DNA of 64,000 bases from Embleya sp051903075 (GCF_051903075.1 NZ_CP182422.1:6572001-6636000), one strand, 5' to 3'; shown: positions 1 to 9,127, counted from the stretch's first letter. Notes: a model not told the origin generated them from the letters alone. Numbers and translations: made by a program.

Positions 1-503
1 TCGCACGGCACGATCGGCACCTCGGGGTCGAGGTCGAGCGCGTCGCGGACCTCGTCGACGGTGTACTCCACCGCCTCGTCGAAGCGGTTGATCGCGACCA
101 CGAAGGGGATGCCGCGCCGCTCGAAGAAGTCGATGCTGCCGAAACCGGCCTCCAGGCGGCGGGTGTCCACCAGCACGATCGCGCCCAGCGCGCCGATCGC
201 CAGGTCGTGCCACAACGACCAGAACCGCTCCTGTCCGGGCGCGCCGAACAGGTACAGCACCAGTTCCTCGGACAGCGTGATGCGGCCGAAGTCGAGCGCG
301 ACCGTGGTGCGCGACTTGGCCTCGATGCCGACGGTGTCGTCCACGCCGACACCGACCTCGGTCATCATCTCCTCGGTGTGCAGCGGCGGAACCTCGCTGA
401 CCGTGCCGACCAGCGTGGTCTTGCCGACCCCGAATCCGCCCGCGATCAGGATCTTGACCGCCGCCGCGCGCTCGGGCAGTCGGTCAGAGCCGAAGGAGAC
501 CAT
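1..503 (-). CDS. Conservon GTP/ATP-binding protein (CvnD-like small GTPase), 3' end outside window
   Basis: This is a Ras-like P-loop protein of the conservon type, expected to act at the membrane with the three genes upstream. The 167 visible residues begin MVSFGSDRLPERAAAVKILI. A Walker A motif, GGFGVGKTTL, lies at about residues 21-30. LFGAPGQERF resembles the switch II/G3 region, and AINRFDE stands where the NKxD specificity motif normally lies. The ATG at 503 starts inside the end of the DUF742 gene (20-base overlap), which suggests translational coupling. The C-terminus lies beyond base 1. In Streptomyces such GTPases interact with the roadblock and DUF742 partners in a G-protein-like complex. 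The partner assignment here rests on gene order. Confidence 0.93.
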   Translation of the reverse strand, partial: MVSFGSDRLPERAAAVKILIAGGFGVGKTTLVGTVSEVPPLHTEEMMTEVGVGVDDTVGIEAKSRTTVALDFGRITLSEELVLYLFGAPGQERFWSLWHDLAIGALGAIVLVDTRRLEAGFGSIDFFERRGIPFVVAINRFDEAVEYTVDEVRDALDLDPEVPIVPC

Positions 504-918
504 CACGTACCTTTTTCAGCAGGGCGGTATCGGGGGTGCGGGCCAGGGCCAGCGGGGCGCGCACGGTCACCAGGCCGTCGCGGAGCAGGTCGTCGACGAG
601 CACCTTGGTGATGCTCACCGGCAGATCGATCAGGGCCGCCACCTCGGCGACGGCCTGCGGTTCCCGGCACAGCTCCAGGATCCGCTGATGCTCGGGTTGG
701 CGGCCGCGCCCGTCGCGGGGCTTGCGCCGCGGCCCCGGGGACGACTCGTCGGACCCGGGGGCCCGGACCGCGGGCTCGTCCGGGTCGACCGTGGTCACCA
801 GGGTGATCAGGGTCAGGTCCGCGTCGCGGACCGCCTTGGTCCGCCCCCGGGTGAGCGTGTACGGGCGCACCACCGGGCTCGCGTCCTCGTCCCAGGACTG
901 ATCCCACCCGGATCTCAC
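484..918 (-). CDS. DUF742 protein of a conservon (CvnC-like)
   Basis: This 144-residue DUF742 protein is the third member of the sensor kinase, roadblock, DUF742, GTPase set. The N-terminal segment VVRPYTLTRGRTK, at about residues 16-28, is the family hallmark. The C-terminal half has a winged-helix-like pattern (HQRILELCREPQAVAEVAAL, then a VLVDDLLRDGLV stretch). It may couple the kinase/roadblock module to the GTPase. The GTG start at 918 overlaps the roadblock stop by four bases (GTGA), so the start is well fixed. Its own end overlaps the GTPase gene. No DNA-binding role is established for this family, and the winged-helix resemblance is only what I see in the sequence. Confidence 0.92.
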   Translation of the reverse strand: MRSGWDQSWDEDASPVVRPYTLTRGRTKAVRDADLTLITLVTTVDPDEPAVRAPGSDESSPGPRRKPRDGRGRQPEHQRILELCREPQAVAEVAALIDLPVSITKVLVDDLLRDGLVTVRAPLALARTPDTALLKKVRDGLLRL

Positions 919-1373
919 GCTCGACCGCCGGTTCGCGTGCCGCCCTCGTCACCGCGTGGTCGGGTGCCGAGGTATTCACCGACCTTCTTCACCAACATGT
1001 TCATCTCGAACGCGACCACGCCCACGTCCGCGCTCTGTTCGGCCAGCACGGCCAGATGCGCGCCGGTGCCCGCGGCGGTGAGGAAGAGGAAGGCGTCGTC
1101 CATCTCGACCAGCGTCTGGCGCACCGAACCCCCCGCGAAACCCCGGCCGATGCTGCGGGCCAGGCTCTGCAGGCCGGCCGCGGCGGCGGCCAACTGCTCG
1201 GCGTCGTCGCGCGGGATGGTCTCGGACCGGCTCATCAGCAGGCCGTCCTCGGACAGCACGATCGCGTGCCGCGTCTGGTGGACGCGCTTGACCAGGTCGG
1301 TCAACAACCAGTCCAGGCGGCTGTCGGTCGCGGTGGTGGCCATGCCGCCGGCGAGATCGTGCGTGTTCGTCAT
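915..1373 (-). CDS. Roadblock/LC7 domain protein of a conservon (CvnB-like)
   Basis: This 152-residue protein starts at the ATG at 1373, overlapping the kinase stop by four bases. Residues of about 18-110 form a roadblock/LC7 domain: LDWLLTDLVKRV, HAIVLSEDGLLMSRSE, then LQSLARSIGRGFAGG and FLFLTAAGTGAHLAVLAEQS. Such proteins dimerise and regulate small GTPases, related to MglB acting on MglA. Here the partner would be the GTPase two genes downstream. The C-terminal tail (GTRPRGDEGGTRTGGRA) looks disordered. Its place as second gene of the conservon is typical. Confidence 0.94.
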   Translation of the reverse strand: MTNTHDLAGGMATTATDSRLDWLLTDLVKRVHQTRHAIVLSEDGLLMSRSETIPRDDAEQLAAAAAGLQSLARSIGRGFAGGSVRQTLVEMDDAFLFLTAAGTGAHLAVLAEQSADVGVVAFEMNMLVKKVGEYLGTRPRGDEGGTRTGGRA

Positions 1374-4036
1374 GACGGTTCCCCAGGGTGCGTGGTGCTT
1401 CCGGCGGCGGGGCGCGCGCCCGGAGCGGGCTCGGTCCCGGTTCCGGGTTCGGTCGCGATCGCGGACTCGTCGTCGGCCGCGGTCGGTTCGGATGCCTCGC
1501 GCGCACGTTGGCTCGCGAATCGGAACGAGGACAAGGTAGCCGCAGCTTCCCGCGGTGAGGAGGGCTTCGTCTCGGTTCGGGTCCCTCCCTCGCTCGTGGT
1601 GGCGGTCTCGGTACGCAGTGGCATCGGCAGGTTGCGCTGGCGCACCCGGCGGGGCAGCGCGCGGCGGCCGTCGGGGGTGGTCTCCTCGACGGCGGGCGCG
1701 GTCGCGGGTGCGGTCGCCGCGCGTGCGTGCCTCGGAGACGGAGCCGGGGTCGAGACCGGCTCCGGGGCGGCGACCGGGCCGGGGTCGGTGCCCGTCGGCG
1801 CGGTCGGGCGTACCGACACGTCGGGTTCGGCGGGCGCGGGCTCGGCGTGTTCGGCCGGCATCGGTACCCGGTCCAGTGAGCGCACCACCGGCTCGGGGTG
1901 CGGCCGGCCCGGCGACTCCGGTACGGAATCGGGGCCTTCGTCCGCCTCGTGCGTCGAGGCCGAATCCGGCACCGAAGCCGGTTGTACCGCCGCCCCGATC
2001 GCCGTCGCCGACTCGAACGGCCCCGCCGCGCGGTCCGCTTCGTCGGGGACGCCGCCCTCGCGGGTGATCAGCTCGTCGGGCAGGAACACGATGGCCAGCG
2101 TGCCGCCGTACGGCGACGGACGCAACGTCACGCCGACGCCCAACCGGTCCGCCAGCTGCGCGACCACGAACAGGCCCATCCGCACGTCGTCGGCGAGCGC
2201 GATCACGTCGAACGTGGTCGGCACCGCCAACTGCCGGTTGGCCGCCTCGTATTCCGTCTCGGCCATGCCCAGGCCGCGGTCCTCGATCTCGATGACCAAC
2301 CCCTTGGCCACCGCCGCCGCGCGCACATGCACCGGCGTGTCCGGCGGCGAGAACATCGTGGCGTTCTCCACGAGTTCGGCCAGCAGGTGGATCACCCCGC
2401 CGACGGCCGGCCCGGACAGCAGCACATCCGGATCCGAGTACACCTCGACCCGGTGATAGTCCTCCACCTCGCCGACCGCGCCGCGCACCACGTCCACGAT
2501 GCGGACCGGGCGGCTCCAGCGTCGGCCCGGTCGGTTGCCGGTGAGCACCACGAGGTTCTCCTCGTATCGCCGCAGTCGGGTGGCCAGATGGTCGATGGTG
2601 AACAACTCGCGCAGCAGCTCCGGGTCCTGGTGCCGGCGCTCCATCGTGTCCAACTCGCCGATCTGACGGTTCACCAGCGATTGGGTGCGCAACGCCGTGT
2701 TGACGAAGACCTTCGCGAAACCCTCGCGCTGTCGGGCCAGTTGCACCGCGCCGTCCAGCGCCGCGCGCTGCGCGGCGTTGAACGCGGAGGCGACCTGGCC
2801 GATCTCGTCCCGACCCGCCTCCACCTCCGGCGCCTCGACCGCGAGGTCGACCCGCTCGCCGCGTTGCAGCCGCTCGATGACCATCGGCAGTCGCTGTGTG
2901 CCCAGTTCCACCGTCGCGTCGCGCAGCAGGAACAACCGCCGCCGCACCGCCCGGGTGATCCGCCAGCACAACACGCCGCCGAGCACCACGAAGGCGAGGC
3001 CGATCGCGCTGAGCAGGTACACCTGGTTCCAGGTGTCCGAGGTGGCGTCGTCGCCGGCCGCGAACACCTGGTCCACACGGGCGAAGTCGAAGGCCGAGGC
3101 CGGCTCGGCGAGTCGGTCGAGCACGCTGCGCCAGCTGGCCAGTTCGGCCGGGATCGGGATACCGCTGCCGGTGGCGCGCGCCTCACGCGGCGCGTCGACG
3201 GTCGCGATGATCGCGTTCTCCATCGAGACCAGGTCGTGCCAGGCCGGTGTCTGGGTCAGCGCCAGATAGCCGGCCCGTGACGCCGGCGGCAGGAAGGGCT
3301 CGATCTCGTCGTCGATCGAGTGCCGCCGCACACCCACGTTCTGTACGAACGCGGCGTAGTCCGGCTGGCTCAGCCGCCCGGCGGGCAACGAGAACGACAC
3401 CAGCGTGTCCTCTTGCGCCAGCGCCTCCCCGGCGCGGAACTGGATGACGAGGAACTGCCCGGCGTAGGTGACGTCGGTGTCGGAGGTCTCGGCCAACGCC
3501 TGGACCACCGAGATCTGATCGGCGATCTGGCTCGTATAGAACTTGATCCAGCGGTCCCGGCCGATCGCGCCGATGGCATCCACCTGGCGGCGCGCGTCGG
3601 GGAGTTGCGCCAACTCCGCGGCCACCTCGCGGGCGCGGCGCACCGCGTTGCCCGGGGTCTCGCGCGCGCCGCTCTTGGCGAAGGCGACGAACTGCTTCAC
3701 GGCCTCGTCGGTCTTGACCCGCTGCCCGCGCAGCGCGTCGGCCGCGGCGGGCGTGGGCTTGCCCATCCAGGCCGCGGTCAGCCGCCGTTCGGCCTGGAGC
3801 GAGATCATCGTGTTGTAGCTGGGCGTGCCCGCCCGTTCGGCCACGGAGACCTCGTTGTCCAAACCGCTCGCGTGATCCGCGAGCCGATAGGTCGCGATCG
3901 CCCACAGGGCGACCATCGACACCAGCGGCACCACGGTCAGCAGGACCAGCAGGGTCCGAATGGTGAAGGTCCGACGCGGCCGCGAGCGAGCCGCCCCGGT
4001 CCGGTCGGCCCGAGGGGCGCGCATCAGTTTTCTCAT
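1370..4036 (-). CDS. Conservon membrane sensor histidine-kinase-like protein (CvnA-like)
   Basis: This 888-residue protein is the membrane sensor heading the conservon. It has a cytoplasmic N-terminus, a first membrane segment at about residues 22-47 (IRTLLVLLTVVPLVSMVALW), an extracellular region to about 330 that resembles nitrate/nitrite-sensing NIT-type domains, and a second membrane segment near 335-355. A HAMP-like stretch follows, then a HATPase domain: N box VENATMFSPPD near 545, DRGLGMAE near 583 and GLFVVAQLADRLG near 615. The last 200 residues are rich in Pro, Ala and Glu and probably disordered. I chose the ATG at 4036 because GGGAGAGTCG lies just upstream. An in-frame ATG at 4123 would add 29 residues with no better signal. 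The usual phospho-acceptor H-box is not obvious. Confidence 0.92.
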   Translation of the reverse strand: MRKLMRAPRADRTGAARSRPRRTFTIRTLLVLLTVVPLVSMVALWAIATYRLADHASGLDNEVSVAERAGTPSYNTMISLQAERRLTAAWMGKPTPAAADALRGQRVKTDEAVKQFVAFAKSGARETPGNAVRRAREVAAELAQLPDARRQVDAIGAIGRDRWIKFYTSQIADQISVVQALAETSDTDVTYAGQFLVIQFRAGEALAQEDTLVSFSLPAGRLSQPDYAAFVQNVGVRRHSIDDEIEPFLPPASRAGYLALTQTPAWHDLVSMENAIIATVDAPREARATGSGIPIPAELASWRSVLDRLAEPASAFDFARVDQVFAAGDDATSDTWNQVYLLSAIGLAFVVLGGVLCWRITRAVRRRLFLLRDATVELGTQRLPMVIERLQRGERVDLAVEAPEVEAGRDEIGQVASAFNAAQRAALDGAVQLARQREGFAKVFVNTALRTQSLVNRQIGELDTMERRHQDPELLRELFTIDHLATRLRRYEENLVVLTGNRPGRRWSRPVRIVDVVRGAVGEVEDYHRVEVYSDPDVLLSGPAVGGVIHLLAELVENATMFSPPDTPVHVRAAAVAKGLVIEIEDRGLGMAETEYEAANRQLAVPTTFDVIALADDVRMGLFVVAQLADRLGVGVTLRPSPYGGTLAIVFLPDELITREGGVPDEADRAAGPFESATAIGAAVQPASVPDSASTHEADEGPDSVPESPGRPHPEPVVRSLDRVPMPAEHAEPAPAEPDVSVRPTAPTGTDPGPVAAPEPVSTPAPSPRHARAATAPATAPAVEETTPDGRRALPRRVRQRNLPMPLRTETATTSEGGTRTETKPSSPREAAATLSSFRFASQRAREASEPTAADDESAIATEPGTGTEPAPGARPAAGSTTHPGEPS

Positions 4037-4119
4037 CGACTCTCCCGCAAGGGCAACCGGGCCCGAAATTGCGGTTGCCGCGACCCGGCCGAAGGTACCG
4101 GTGAGGCACCCGACACAAT

Positions 4120-4136
4120 CCACGCAGTGTGCGTGG
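4120..4136. promoter_or_regulatory. Palindrome between divergent conservon and XRE regulator
   Basis: CCACGCA-GTG-TGCGTGG is a perfect 7-base inverted repeat. It lies 84 bases upstream of the kinase start and 114 bases upstream of the XRE start, in the 213-base divergent gap. Its position makes it a candidate operator for the adjacent XRE regulator or another dimeric repressor. Nothing else in the gap was recognised. A functional role is inference. Confidence 0.4.
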
Positions 4137-4249
4137 GGAACTTCCTACCCGTGCGTCACATACAGCGCACAAGCGGCGGGCGGCGGAGCGAATTCCGTAC
4201 ATAGGTTACCGAACGCGCATTCGGCGCTACCCAAAGGAGTGGGTACGGC

Positions 4250-5449
4250 ATGCACACGGTGGGTGGGATCGGCCGGCAGATCGCGTACTGGCGCACGCGC
4301 AGGGGCCTGACCCAGGCCGAATTCGCGCGTCTGATGGGCCGATCGGTGCGCTGGGTCGAGGACGTGGAGGCCGGCCACCGGCAGGCCGACCCACGGCTGT
4401 CGGTACTCGCCCGGGCAGCGGTGGTCCTGCGCATCGGGATCGACCGCCTGCTGCCTCCCGAGCCGAACCGGGAGGGCGTCGACCACGATCCGCTCGCGGC
4501 GGTCCGGGTCGCGCTGCGCCGGGCGGACCTCGCGCCGACCACGGGCGCTCCCGTCGAGCCGCCCGATCTCGCGGTGATGCGGCGGGAGTTGGCGTACGGC
4601 TGGACCGCGTACGCCGCGGCCGACTACCTGTGCCTGGACCGGGTGGTGCCGCCGATGCTGGTCGGGACCGGGGCCGCGGCGGTGGGAGAGGCGGCGGATC
4701 CGCTCGCGACGATGGTGGTGCGCGCCGGCGCGCTGACCCTGGCGGCCGCCGCGGCGCAGGTCTTCGGCGACGCCGATCTGGCCTGGCGCGCCGCCGACCG
4801 GGCGGTCACCGCGGCCGGGCGCAGCGGCGACGCGGTGGTGCTCGCGCGCGCGGCCGATCGGTTGACCGCGGCCATGGTGGGGCACGAAGGGGCCGGGGCC
4901 GCCGCCGAGTTCGCCCTGGAGGTGGGGGCGGATCTGGCCGCCGCGTTGGGCCCGCGCGGCGCGGCCGGGCGGGCGGCGCTGCGTACCCTGCGGCTGGGCG
5001 CCGCGTTGGCCACCGCGCGGCTCGGCGACCGTTCGGGCACGCGCGACCTCCTGGACGCGGCGGAGCGGATCGATCCCGGCGCGATCCAGGTGCCGCTGTG
5101 CCGGGTCACCGCGCAGGTGCTGCTCGGCGAGTACGGGCGGGCCGTCGACGGTCGGCTGGACCCGGCCGCGCTCGCCGTGCTGCCGCGCGGCAGGCAGGCC
5201 CGGCACCTGATCGACCTCGCCCGGGCCCTGGCCGCGTTGGGCCGGCGCGGCGAGGCGGTCACCGCGCTGCTGGACGCCGAGGTCACGGCGGCCCAGGAGA
5301 TCCGCTGCCGGCCGATCAACCGGACCTTCGTCCAGGAGATCCTGCGCCTGGACTCGTCGGTGGACGGCGACGAGGCCCGATTGCGCGCGCTGGCCGCACG
5401 CTGTACGGGACAGGGGTCGACCCGGTCGGAGCGGGCATGGATCATGTAG
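4250..5449 (+). CDS. XRE-family helix-turn-helix regulator with long C-terminal domain
   Basis: This 399-residue predicted regulator is transcribed away from the conservon. Residues 5-60 form an XRE/Cro HTH: IGRQIAYWRTRRGLTQAEFA, LMGRSVRWVEDVEAGHRQ and LSVLARAAVVLRI. The remainder is an Ala-rich, all-helical domain resembling the tetratricopeptide-like sensor halves of long Streptomyces XRE regulators. The ATG at 4250 has an excellent ribosome site, AAAGGAGT at 4233-4240. Its placement divergent from the conservon suggests control of that operon or of itself, but the ligand is unknown. Confidence 0.9.
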   Translation: MHTVGGIGRQIAYWRTRRGLTQAEFARLMGRSVRWVEDVEAGHRQADPRLSVLARAAVVLRIGIDRLLPPEPNREGVDHDPLAAVRVALRRADLAPTTGAPVEPPDLAVMRRELAYGWTAYAAADYLCLDRVVPPMLVGTGAAAVGEAADPLATMVVRAGALTLAAAAAQVFGDADLAWRAADRAVTAAGRSGDAVVLARAADRLTAAMVGHEGAGAAAEFALEVGADLAAALGPRGAAGRAALRTLRLGAALATARLGDRSGTRDLLDAAERIDPGAIQVPLCRVTAQVLLGEYGRAVDGRLDPAALAVLPRGRQARHLIDLARALAALGRRGEAVTALLDAEVTAAQEIRCRPINRTFVQEILRLDSSVDGDEARLRALAARCTGQGSTRSERAWIM

Positions 5450-5496
5450 GAGTGGTCCGGGTTGCCGGGCCGCCGATCCACTCCTCGGGAGCCGCC

Positions 5497-5697
5497 GTGA
5501 TCACCGTCTTTCTCGTCACCGACCTGCTCCTCGTCGTAGGTGCGCTGATCGTCTTCCTCAATCTGCGCGATCGTGCGCGCACCCGGACCGCGACGCACGA
5601 CGGTCTGCGCATCGAGCGGGACAACACGATGCGCGCCGAAGCCGCCGGCGGCGTGCTCGGCGTGCACACCAACCACGGTTCCTGGCCGGGCGTCTAG
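5497..5697 (+). CDS. Small single-pass membrane protein, unknown function
   Basis: This 66-residue protein has one N-terminal membrane helix (ITVFLVTDLLLVVGALIVFL, residues 2-21) and a charged, presumably cytoplasmic tail with many Arg residues. The GTG at 5497 is preceded by CGGGAG six bases upstream. An in-frame ATG at 5437, overlapping the end of the XRE gene, would add 20 residues. The gene lies 47 bases after the regulator and may be co-transcribed. I do not recognise a family. The coding call rests on the ribosome site, codon bias and clear membrane segment. Confidence 0.65.
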   Translation: MITVFLVTDLLLVVGALIVFLNLRDRARTRTATHDGLRIERDNTMRAEAAGGVLGVHTNHGSWPGV

Positions 5698-5821
5698 CTT
5701 CCGTCCGACGGAACGGCGGGGCGCGGGGCGCGTGGCGCGTGCGTGGGCCGAACCCCTGGTCGCGCCGAGCGGTGACCCGGCGCCGACGTCGGTCCCCGGC
5801 GGGCATGGGAGGCTGTGCGCC

Positions 5822-6184
5822 ATGGGTCTGTTCACGGTGGACGAGGCACGCGCGGAGTTGGCCCGGCTGATGCCGGTACTCGACGAACTGATCGCGGTCC
5901 GCGCGGACGCGGCGGAGTTGGCCGCGGCGCTGGAGCCGGGCGGGACCCGTACCGAACTGGGCGGTTTGCCGGAGCTGAAGGGCATGCAGGCGCGGCTCGA
6001 CGACCTGATGACCCGGATCCAGCAGACCGGCGCGGAACTCAAGGGCTTCGCGCCGCTGCTCGTCGACTTCCCCGCCGACCTGGACGGTGTACCGGTGTTG
6101 TTGTGCTGGTTGGAGGGGGACCGGGAACTGGGCTGGTACCACCGCACCGACCTGGGCTTCGCGGGCCGGCGTCCGCTGCCGTAG
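5822..6184 (+). CDS. DUF2203 family protein
   Basis: This 120-residue protein matches the DUF2203 pattern. It begins FTVDEARAELARLMPVLDEL, continues with a helical middle containing ELKGMQARLDDLMTRIQ, then VDFPADLDGVPVLLCWLEGD, and ends in the ELGWYHRTDLGFAGRRPLP segment characteristic of the family. The ATG at 5822 opens directly on the conserved N-terminus. The function of DUF2203 proteins is not established. The gene stands alone, 107 bases before the BNR-repeat gene. Confidence 0.85.
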   Translation: MGLFTVDEARAELARLMPVLDELIAVRADAAELAAALEPGGTRTELGGLPELKGMQARLDDLMTRIQQTGAELKGFAPLLVDFPADLDGVPVLLCWLEGDRELGWYHRTDLGFAGRRPLP

Positions 6185-6291
6185 TGCGGCGCTCGGGTAG
6201 GGGAATCAGGCCGACAAGAGCGTCGAATCGGGCGAATGTCACCGGTGGCGCGTAGCGTTTCCCACCTGGGAATCGCTGCCTGGAGGTCATC

Positions 6292-7377
6292 GTGACGAAG
6301 TCCGTCCTGCTTGCCGTCGGCACTCGCAAGGGTCTGTGGATCGGTCGCTCGCACGGCGCCGAGCCCTGGGAGTTCACCGGGCCGCACCATCCGATGACCG
6401 GCGTCTACTCGGTCGCGATCGATACGCGGGGGTCGGCGCCCCGGGTGATGGCGGGCGTGGTGAACGAGCACTTCGGCCCGGTCGTGGTCACCAGCGACGA
6501 CCTCGGCGCGACGTGGCGTGAGCCGGATCTGGGGCGGGTCGGTTTCCCGGCGGACGCCGGCGCGTCGGTCGAGCGGGTGTGGCAACTGGTGCCGGGGGCG
6601 AGTTCCGAGCCCGATGTGGTCTACGCCGGCGTGGAGCCGTCCGCGCTGTTCCGCTCCGCCGACGGTGGGCGCTCCTTCGAACTGGTCCGCGCGTTGTGGG
6701 ACCACCCGCACCGTCCGCACTGGGGGGCCGGATTCGGCGGTCAGGCGATCCACACCGTGCTGCCGCACCCCACCGACCCGCGCCGGATCGTGGTGGCGAT
6801 GTCCACCGGCGGGGTCTACGTCACCGAGGACGGCGGGGCCGGTTGGCATCCGTCCAACACCGGGATCCGCGTCACCTTCCAGCCGGACGAGTATCCGGAA
6901 TACGGCCAGTGTGTCCACAAGGTGGCCCGGCATCCGGAGCGGCCCGACCGGCTGTTCCTGCAGAACCACCACGGGGTCTACCGCAGCGACGACGCGGGCG
7001 CGACGTGGCAGTCGATCGCCGAGGGCCTGCCCGCCGACTTCGGCTTCACGATCGTGGTGCACCCGCGCCGACCGGACACCGTGTATGTGGTCCCGCTCAC
7101 CGCCGACGCGATGCGCTTCCCGATCGACGGGCGCTGTCGGGTCTATCGCAGCGACGACGCCGGCGAGACGTGGACCGCGTTGTCCGACGGCCTGCCCGAC
7201 GGGTTCTGGACGGCGGTCCTGCGCGACGCGATGTGCGCCGACGACGCCGACGTCACCAGCCTGTACTTCGGCTCGCGCAGCGGCGAGATCTACCGGGGGC
7301 ACCACGGCGGCGACCACTGGGAGCGCATCGCCCAGCATTTGCCCGACGTCCTGTCGTTGCGCGCCGCGGTGGTGTAG
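6292..7377 (+). CDS. BNR/sialidase-type beta-propeller repeat protein
   Basis: This 361-residue soluble protein is built of repeated SxDxGxTW (Asp-box) motifs: VTSDDLGATW, RSADGGRSF, TEDGGAGW, RSDDAGATW and RSDDAGETW. These motifs mark beta-propellers related to sialidases and to the YCF48/plant photosystem repeat group. No signal peptide is visible, so it is probably cytoplasmic. Family members are annotated as exo-alpha-sialidase or WD40/YVTN proteins, but a sialidase catalytic set cannot be asserted from what I see. The GTG at 6292 has GGAGG at 6282-6286. Binding substrate or partner is unknown. Confidence 0.85.
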   Translation: MTKSVLLAVGTRKGLWIGRSHGAEPWEFTGPHHPMTGVYSVAIDTRGSAPRVMAGVVNEHFGPVVVTSDDLGATWREPDLGRVGFPADAGASVERVWQLVPGASSEPDVVYAGVEPSALFRSADGGRSFELVRALWDHPHRPHWGAGFGGQAIHTVLPHPTDPRRIVVAMSTGGVYVTEDGGAGWHPSNTGIRVTFQPDEYPEYGQCVHKVARHPERPDRLFLQNHHGVYRSDDAGATWQSIAEGLPADFGFTIVVHPRRPDTVYVVPLTADAMRFPIDGRCRVYRSDDAGETWTALSDGLPDGFWTAVLRDAMCADDADVTSLYFGSRSGEIYRGHHGGDHWERIAQHLPDVLSLRAAVV

Positions 7378-7539
7378 CGGCGGTGTGATCGCCGCGCGCT
7401 GGCGCTCGCGCTCTGTGACGGCGGGGTTCGCACACGTTCACGCGCCCGCAACCCGGCCTTGGCACTGCGCTCACGTCGGGCTGAGAGGGTCGGGACGTCC
7501 GCGCTCCACGCAGCGAATCGTGCGTCGAAACGAGTCCGT

Positions 7540-8205
7540 GTGTCCAGCGTTCTGCCCGCCGCCGTGTTGTTCGACATGGACGGCACCCTCGTCGACACCG
7601 AGCAGTTGTGGTGGGAGGCGGTCGAGGACGTGGCGGGCCGGGTCGGCTACGCGCTGGGACCGACCGACACGGCCGACGTGGTGGGCCACGCCATCGGACA
7701 CACCGCGACCTACCTGCACGCGGTGGTGCCCGAGGGGCCGTGCGTCCACGAGTTGTCCGACGCGTTGGACGCGGCGTTCACCGACCGGGTACGGGGTCGG
7801 ATCGAGCCGCTGCCGGGCGTCGTGGCGCTGCTGGACGCGCTGGCCGAGGCCGAGGTGCCGCTGGCCATCGTGTCCGCGTCGCCGCGGCACGTGGTGGACC
7901 TGGTGCGGGACGCGTTGGGGTCGGCGCGTTTCGCGGTCACCGTCGCGGCGGAGGACGTCGCGCGGACCAAGCCCGACCCCGCCCCTTATCTGGCCGCGGC
8001 GACCGCGCTCGGGGTCGAGCCGAGCGCGTGCGTCGCGGTCGAGGACACGGTGGTCGGCGTCACGTCGGCGGAAGCGGCCGGCTGTGCGGTGGTCGCGGTG
8101 CGCACGACCGCCCCGATCCACCCCGCACCCGGCCGCCGCGTGGTCGCCTCGCTCGCGGCGGTCGACCTGACCGACCTGCGCCCGGCGGCGCTCGCGAGGG
8201 CGTGA
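7540..8205 (+). CDS. HAD-superfamily phosphatase (beta-phosphoglucomutase/phosphatase type)
   Basis: This HAD subfamily I protein has all core motifs: motif I LFDMDGTLVDTE near residue 10, motif II IVSASPRH, motif III with the KPDP signature (ARTKPDPAPYLAAA), and motif IV CVAVEDTVVGVTSA. It probably dephosphorylates a small sugar phosphate or related metabolite through an aspartyl-phosphate intermediate. I selected the GTG at 7540 (221 residues) because it lies close to motif I. An in-frame ATG at 7459 would add 27 residues unlike the family. No strong ribosome site is seen for either start. Substrate is not predictable. Confidence 0.88.
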   Translation: MSSVLPAAVLFDMDGTLVDTEQLWWEAVEDVAGRVGYALGPTDTADVVGHAIGHTATYLHAVVPEGPCVHELSDALDAAFTDRVRGRIEPLPGVVALLDALAEAEVPLAIVSASPRHVVDLVRDALGSARFAVTVAAEDVARTKPDPAPYLAAATALGVEPSACVAVEDTVVGVTSAEAAGCAVVAVRTTAPIHPAPGRRVVASLAAVDLTDLRPAALARA

Positions 8206-8233
8206 GGGCGCGCCCCCGGCGCGACCACGACGA

Positions 8234-8256
8234 CCTCAAACGCCGGCCGGGCTTGA
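8234..8256 (-). repeat. Single copy of short intergenic repeat (GCCCGGCCGGCGTTTGAGG type)
   Basis: Read on the minus strand, this is one unit of the same GCCCGGCCGGCGTTTGAGG element that occurs in a dense array at 26371-26618 and in two units at 10397-10445. It lies just upstream of the IS481-type terminus, so the insertion sequences are flanked by copies of it. Confidence 0.8.
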
Positions 8257-8267
8257 TCTTGAACGAG

Positions 8268-9102
8268 TGAGGGCCTTCCGGGTTCGGTGTGGATTGCGAC
8301 ATCTCCACCGAACGATCAGAAGGCCCTCACGCCCCACCGTAATGCACCGCTGACCGAGACCGGACGCCTGCGCCTGGCTCGTTGCGTCGTCGACGACCGA
8401 TGGCCGCTGCGACGGGCCGCGGAACGCTTCCAGGTGTCGGTCCCCACGGCCGCCCGATGGGCCGCCCGCTACCGCGAGTCCGGCGAGGCCGGGATGGTCG
8501 ACCGCTCCTCCAGGCCGCACCGCAGCCCGCGCCGCACCCCGACCCGCACCGAACGCCGCATCGTCAAGGTCCGCGTCCTGCGCCGTTGGGGCCCGGCGCG
8601 GATCGCGTACCTCCTCGGGCTGAACCCGGCGACCGTCCACCGCGTCCTGACCCGCTATGGCCTCGCCCGCCTGGCCCACCTCGACCGGGCGACCGGACGG
8701 GTGATCCGCCGCTACGAACACGCGGCCCCCGGCGACCTGGTCCACGTCGACATCAAGAAGCTCGGCAACATCCCCGACGGCGGCGGCCACAAGACGCTCG
8801 GCCGCGCCGCCGGACGCAAGACCCGCTCCGGCGCCGGATATGCCTACCTCCACAACGCCGTCGACGACCACTCCCGCCTCGCCTACACCGAAATCCTCAC
8901 CGACGAGAAGAAGGAGACCGCCGTCGCCTTCCGGGCCAGGGCACACGCCTACTTCGCCTCGTGCGGCATCACCGTCCGACGGGTCCTGACCGACAACGGC
9001 TCCTGCTACAAATCGCACGACTGGCGCAACGCCCTTGCGGGACAAGAGATTTCACACAAGCACAAGCGTCCGTATCGACCGCAGACCAACGGGTGAATAC
9101 AG
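8268..9102 (+). mobile_element. IS481-family element, truncated at its 3' end
   Basis: The left end carries TGAGGGCCTTCCGGG, with an inverted copy (GAAGGCCCTCA) near 8320, and is followed by a transposase frame lacking its C-terminal part. The right end is lost exactly where the IS5-type terminus CTAG begins at 9103, and no remainder of IS481 is found after 10393. The simplest history is insertion of the second element followed by deletion of the distal part. Confidence 0.75.
8287..9096 (+). pseudogene. IS481-family transposase, C-terminally truncated
   Basis: The 269 remaining residues contain the N-terminal HTH (RWPLRRAAERFQVSVPTAAR and a second HTH around RRWGPARIAYLLGLNP) and most of an rve/DDE integrase core: first Asp in LVHVDIKKLG, second Asp in VRRVLTDNGSCY. 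The frame stops after RPYRPQTNG. Intact relatives continue with KVERFNRT and the catalytic Glu, so the third acidic residue and about 60 C-terminal residues are missing. The product cannot be an active transposase. The start is uncertain. A GTG at 8287 overlaps the terminal inverted repeat, and no ATG precedes the conserved HRNAPLTETGRLRLA segment. Confidence 0.85.
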
Positions 9103-9127
9103 CTAGGCCGTGTTTCAGAAGTGATCT

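Noticed and set aside
915..2969. Long minus-strand reading frame running through the roadblock and kinase genes
   Set aside because: It is an Arg/Gly/Pro-rich frame created by GC bias. The kinase and roadblock frames carry the real domains, and only the last 152 codons of the long frame (the roadblock gene) are genuine.
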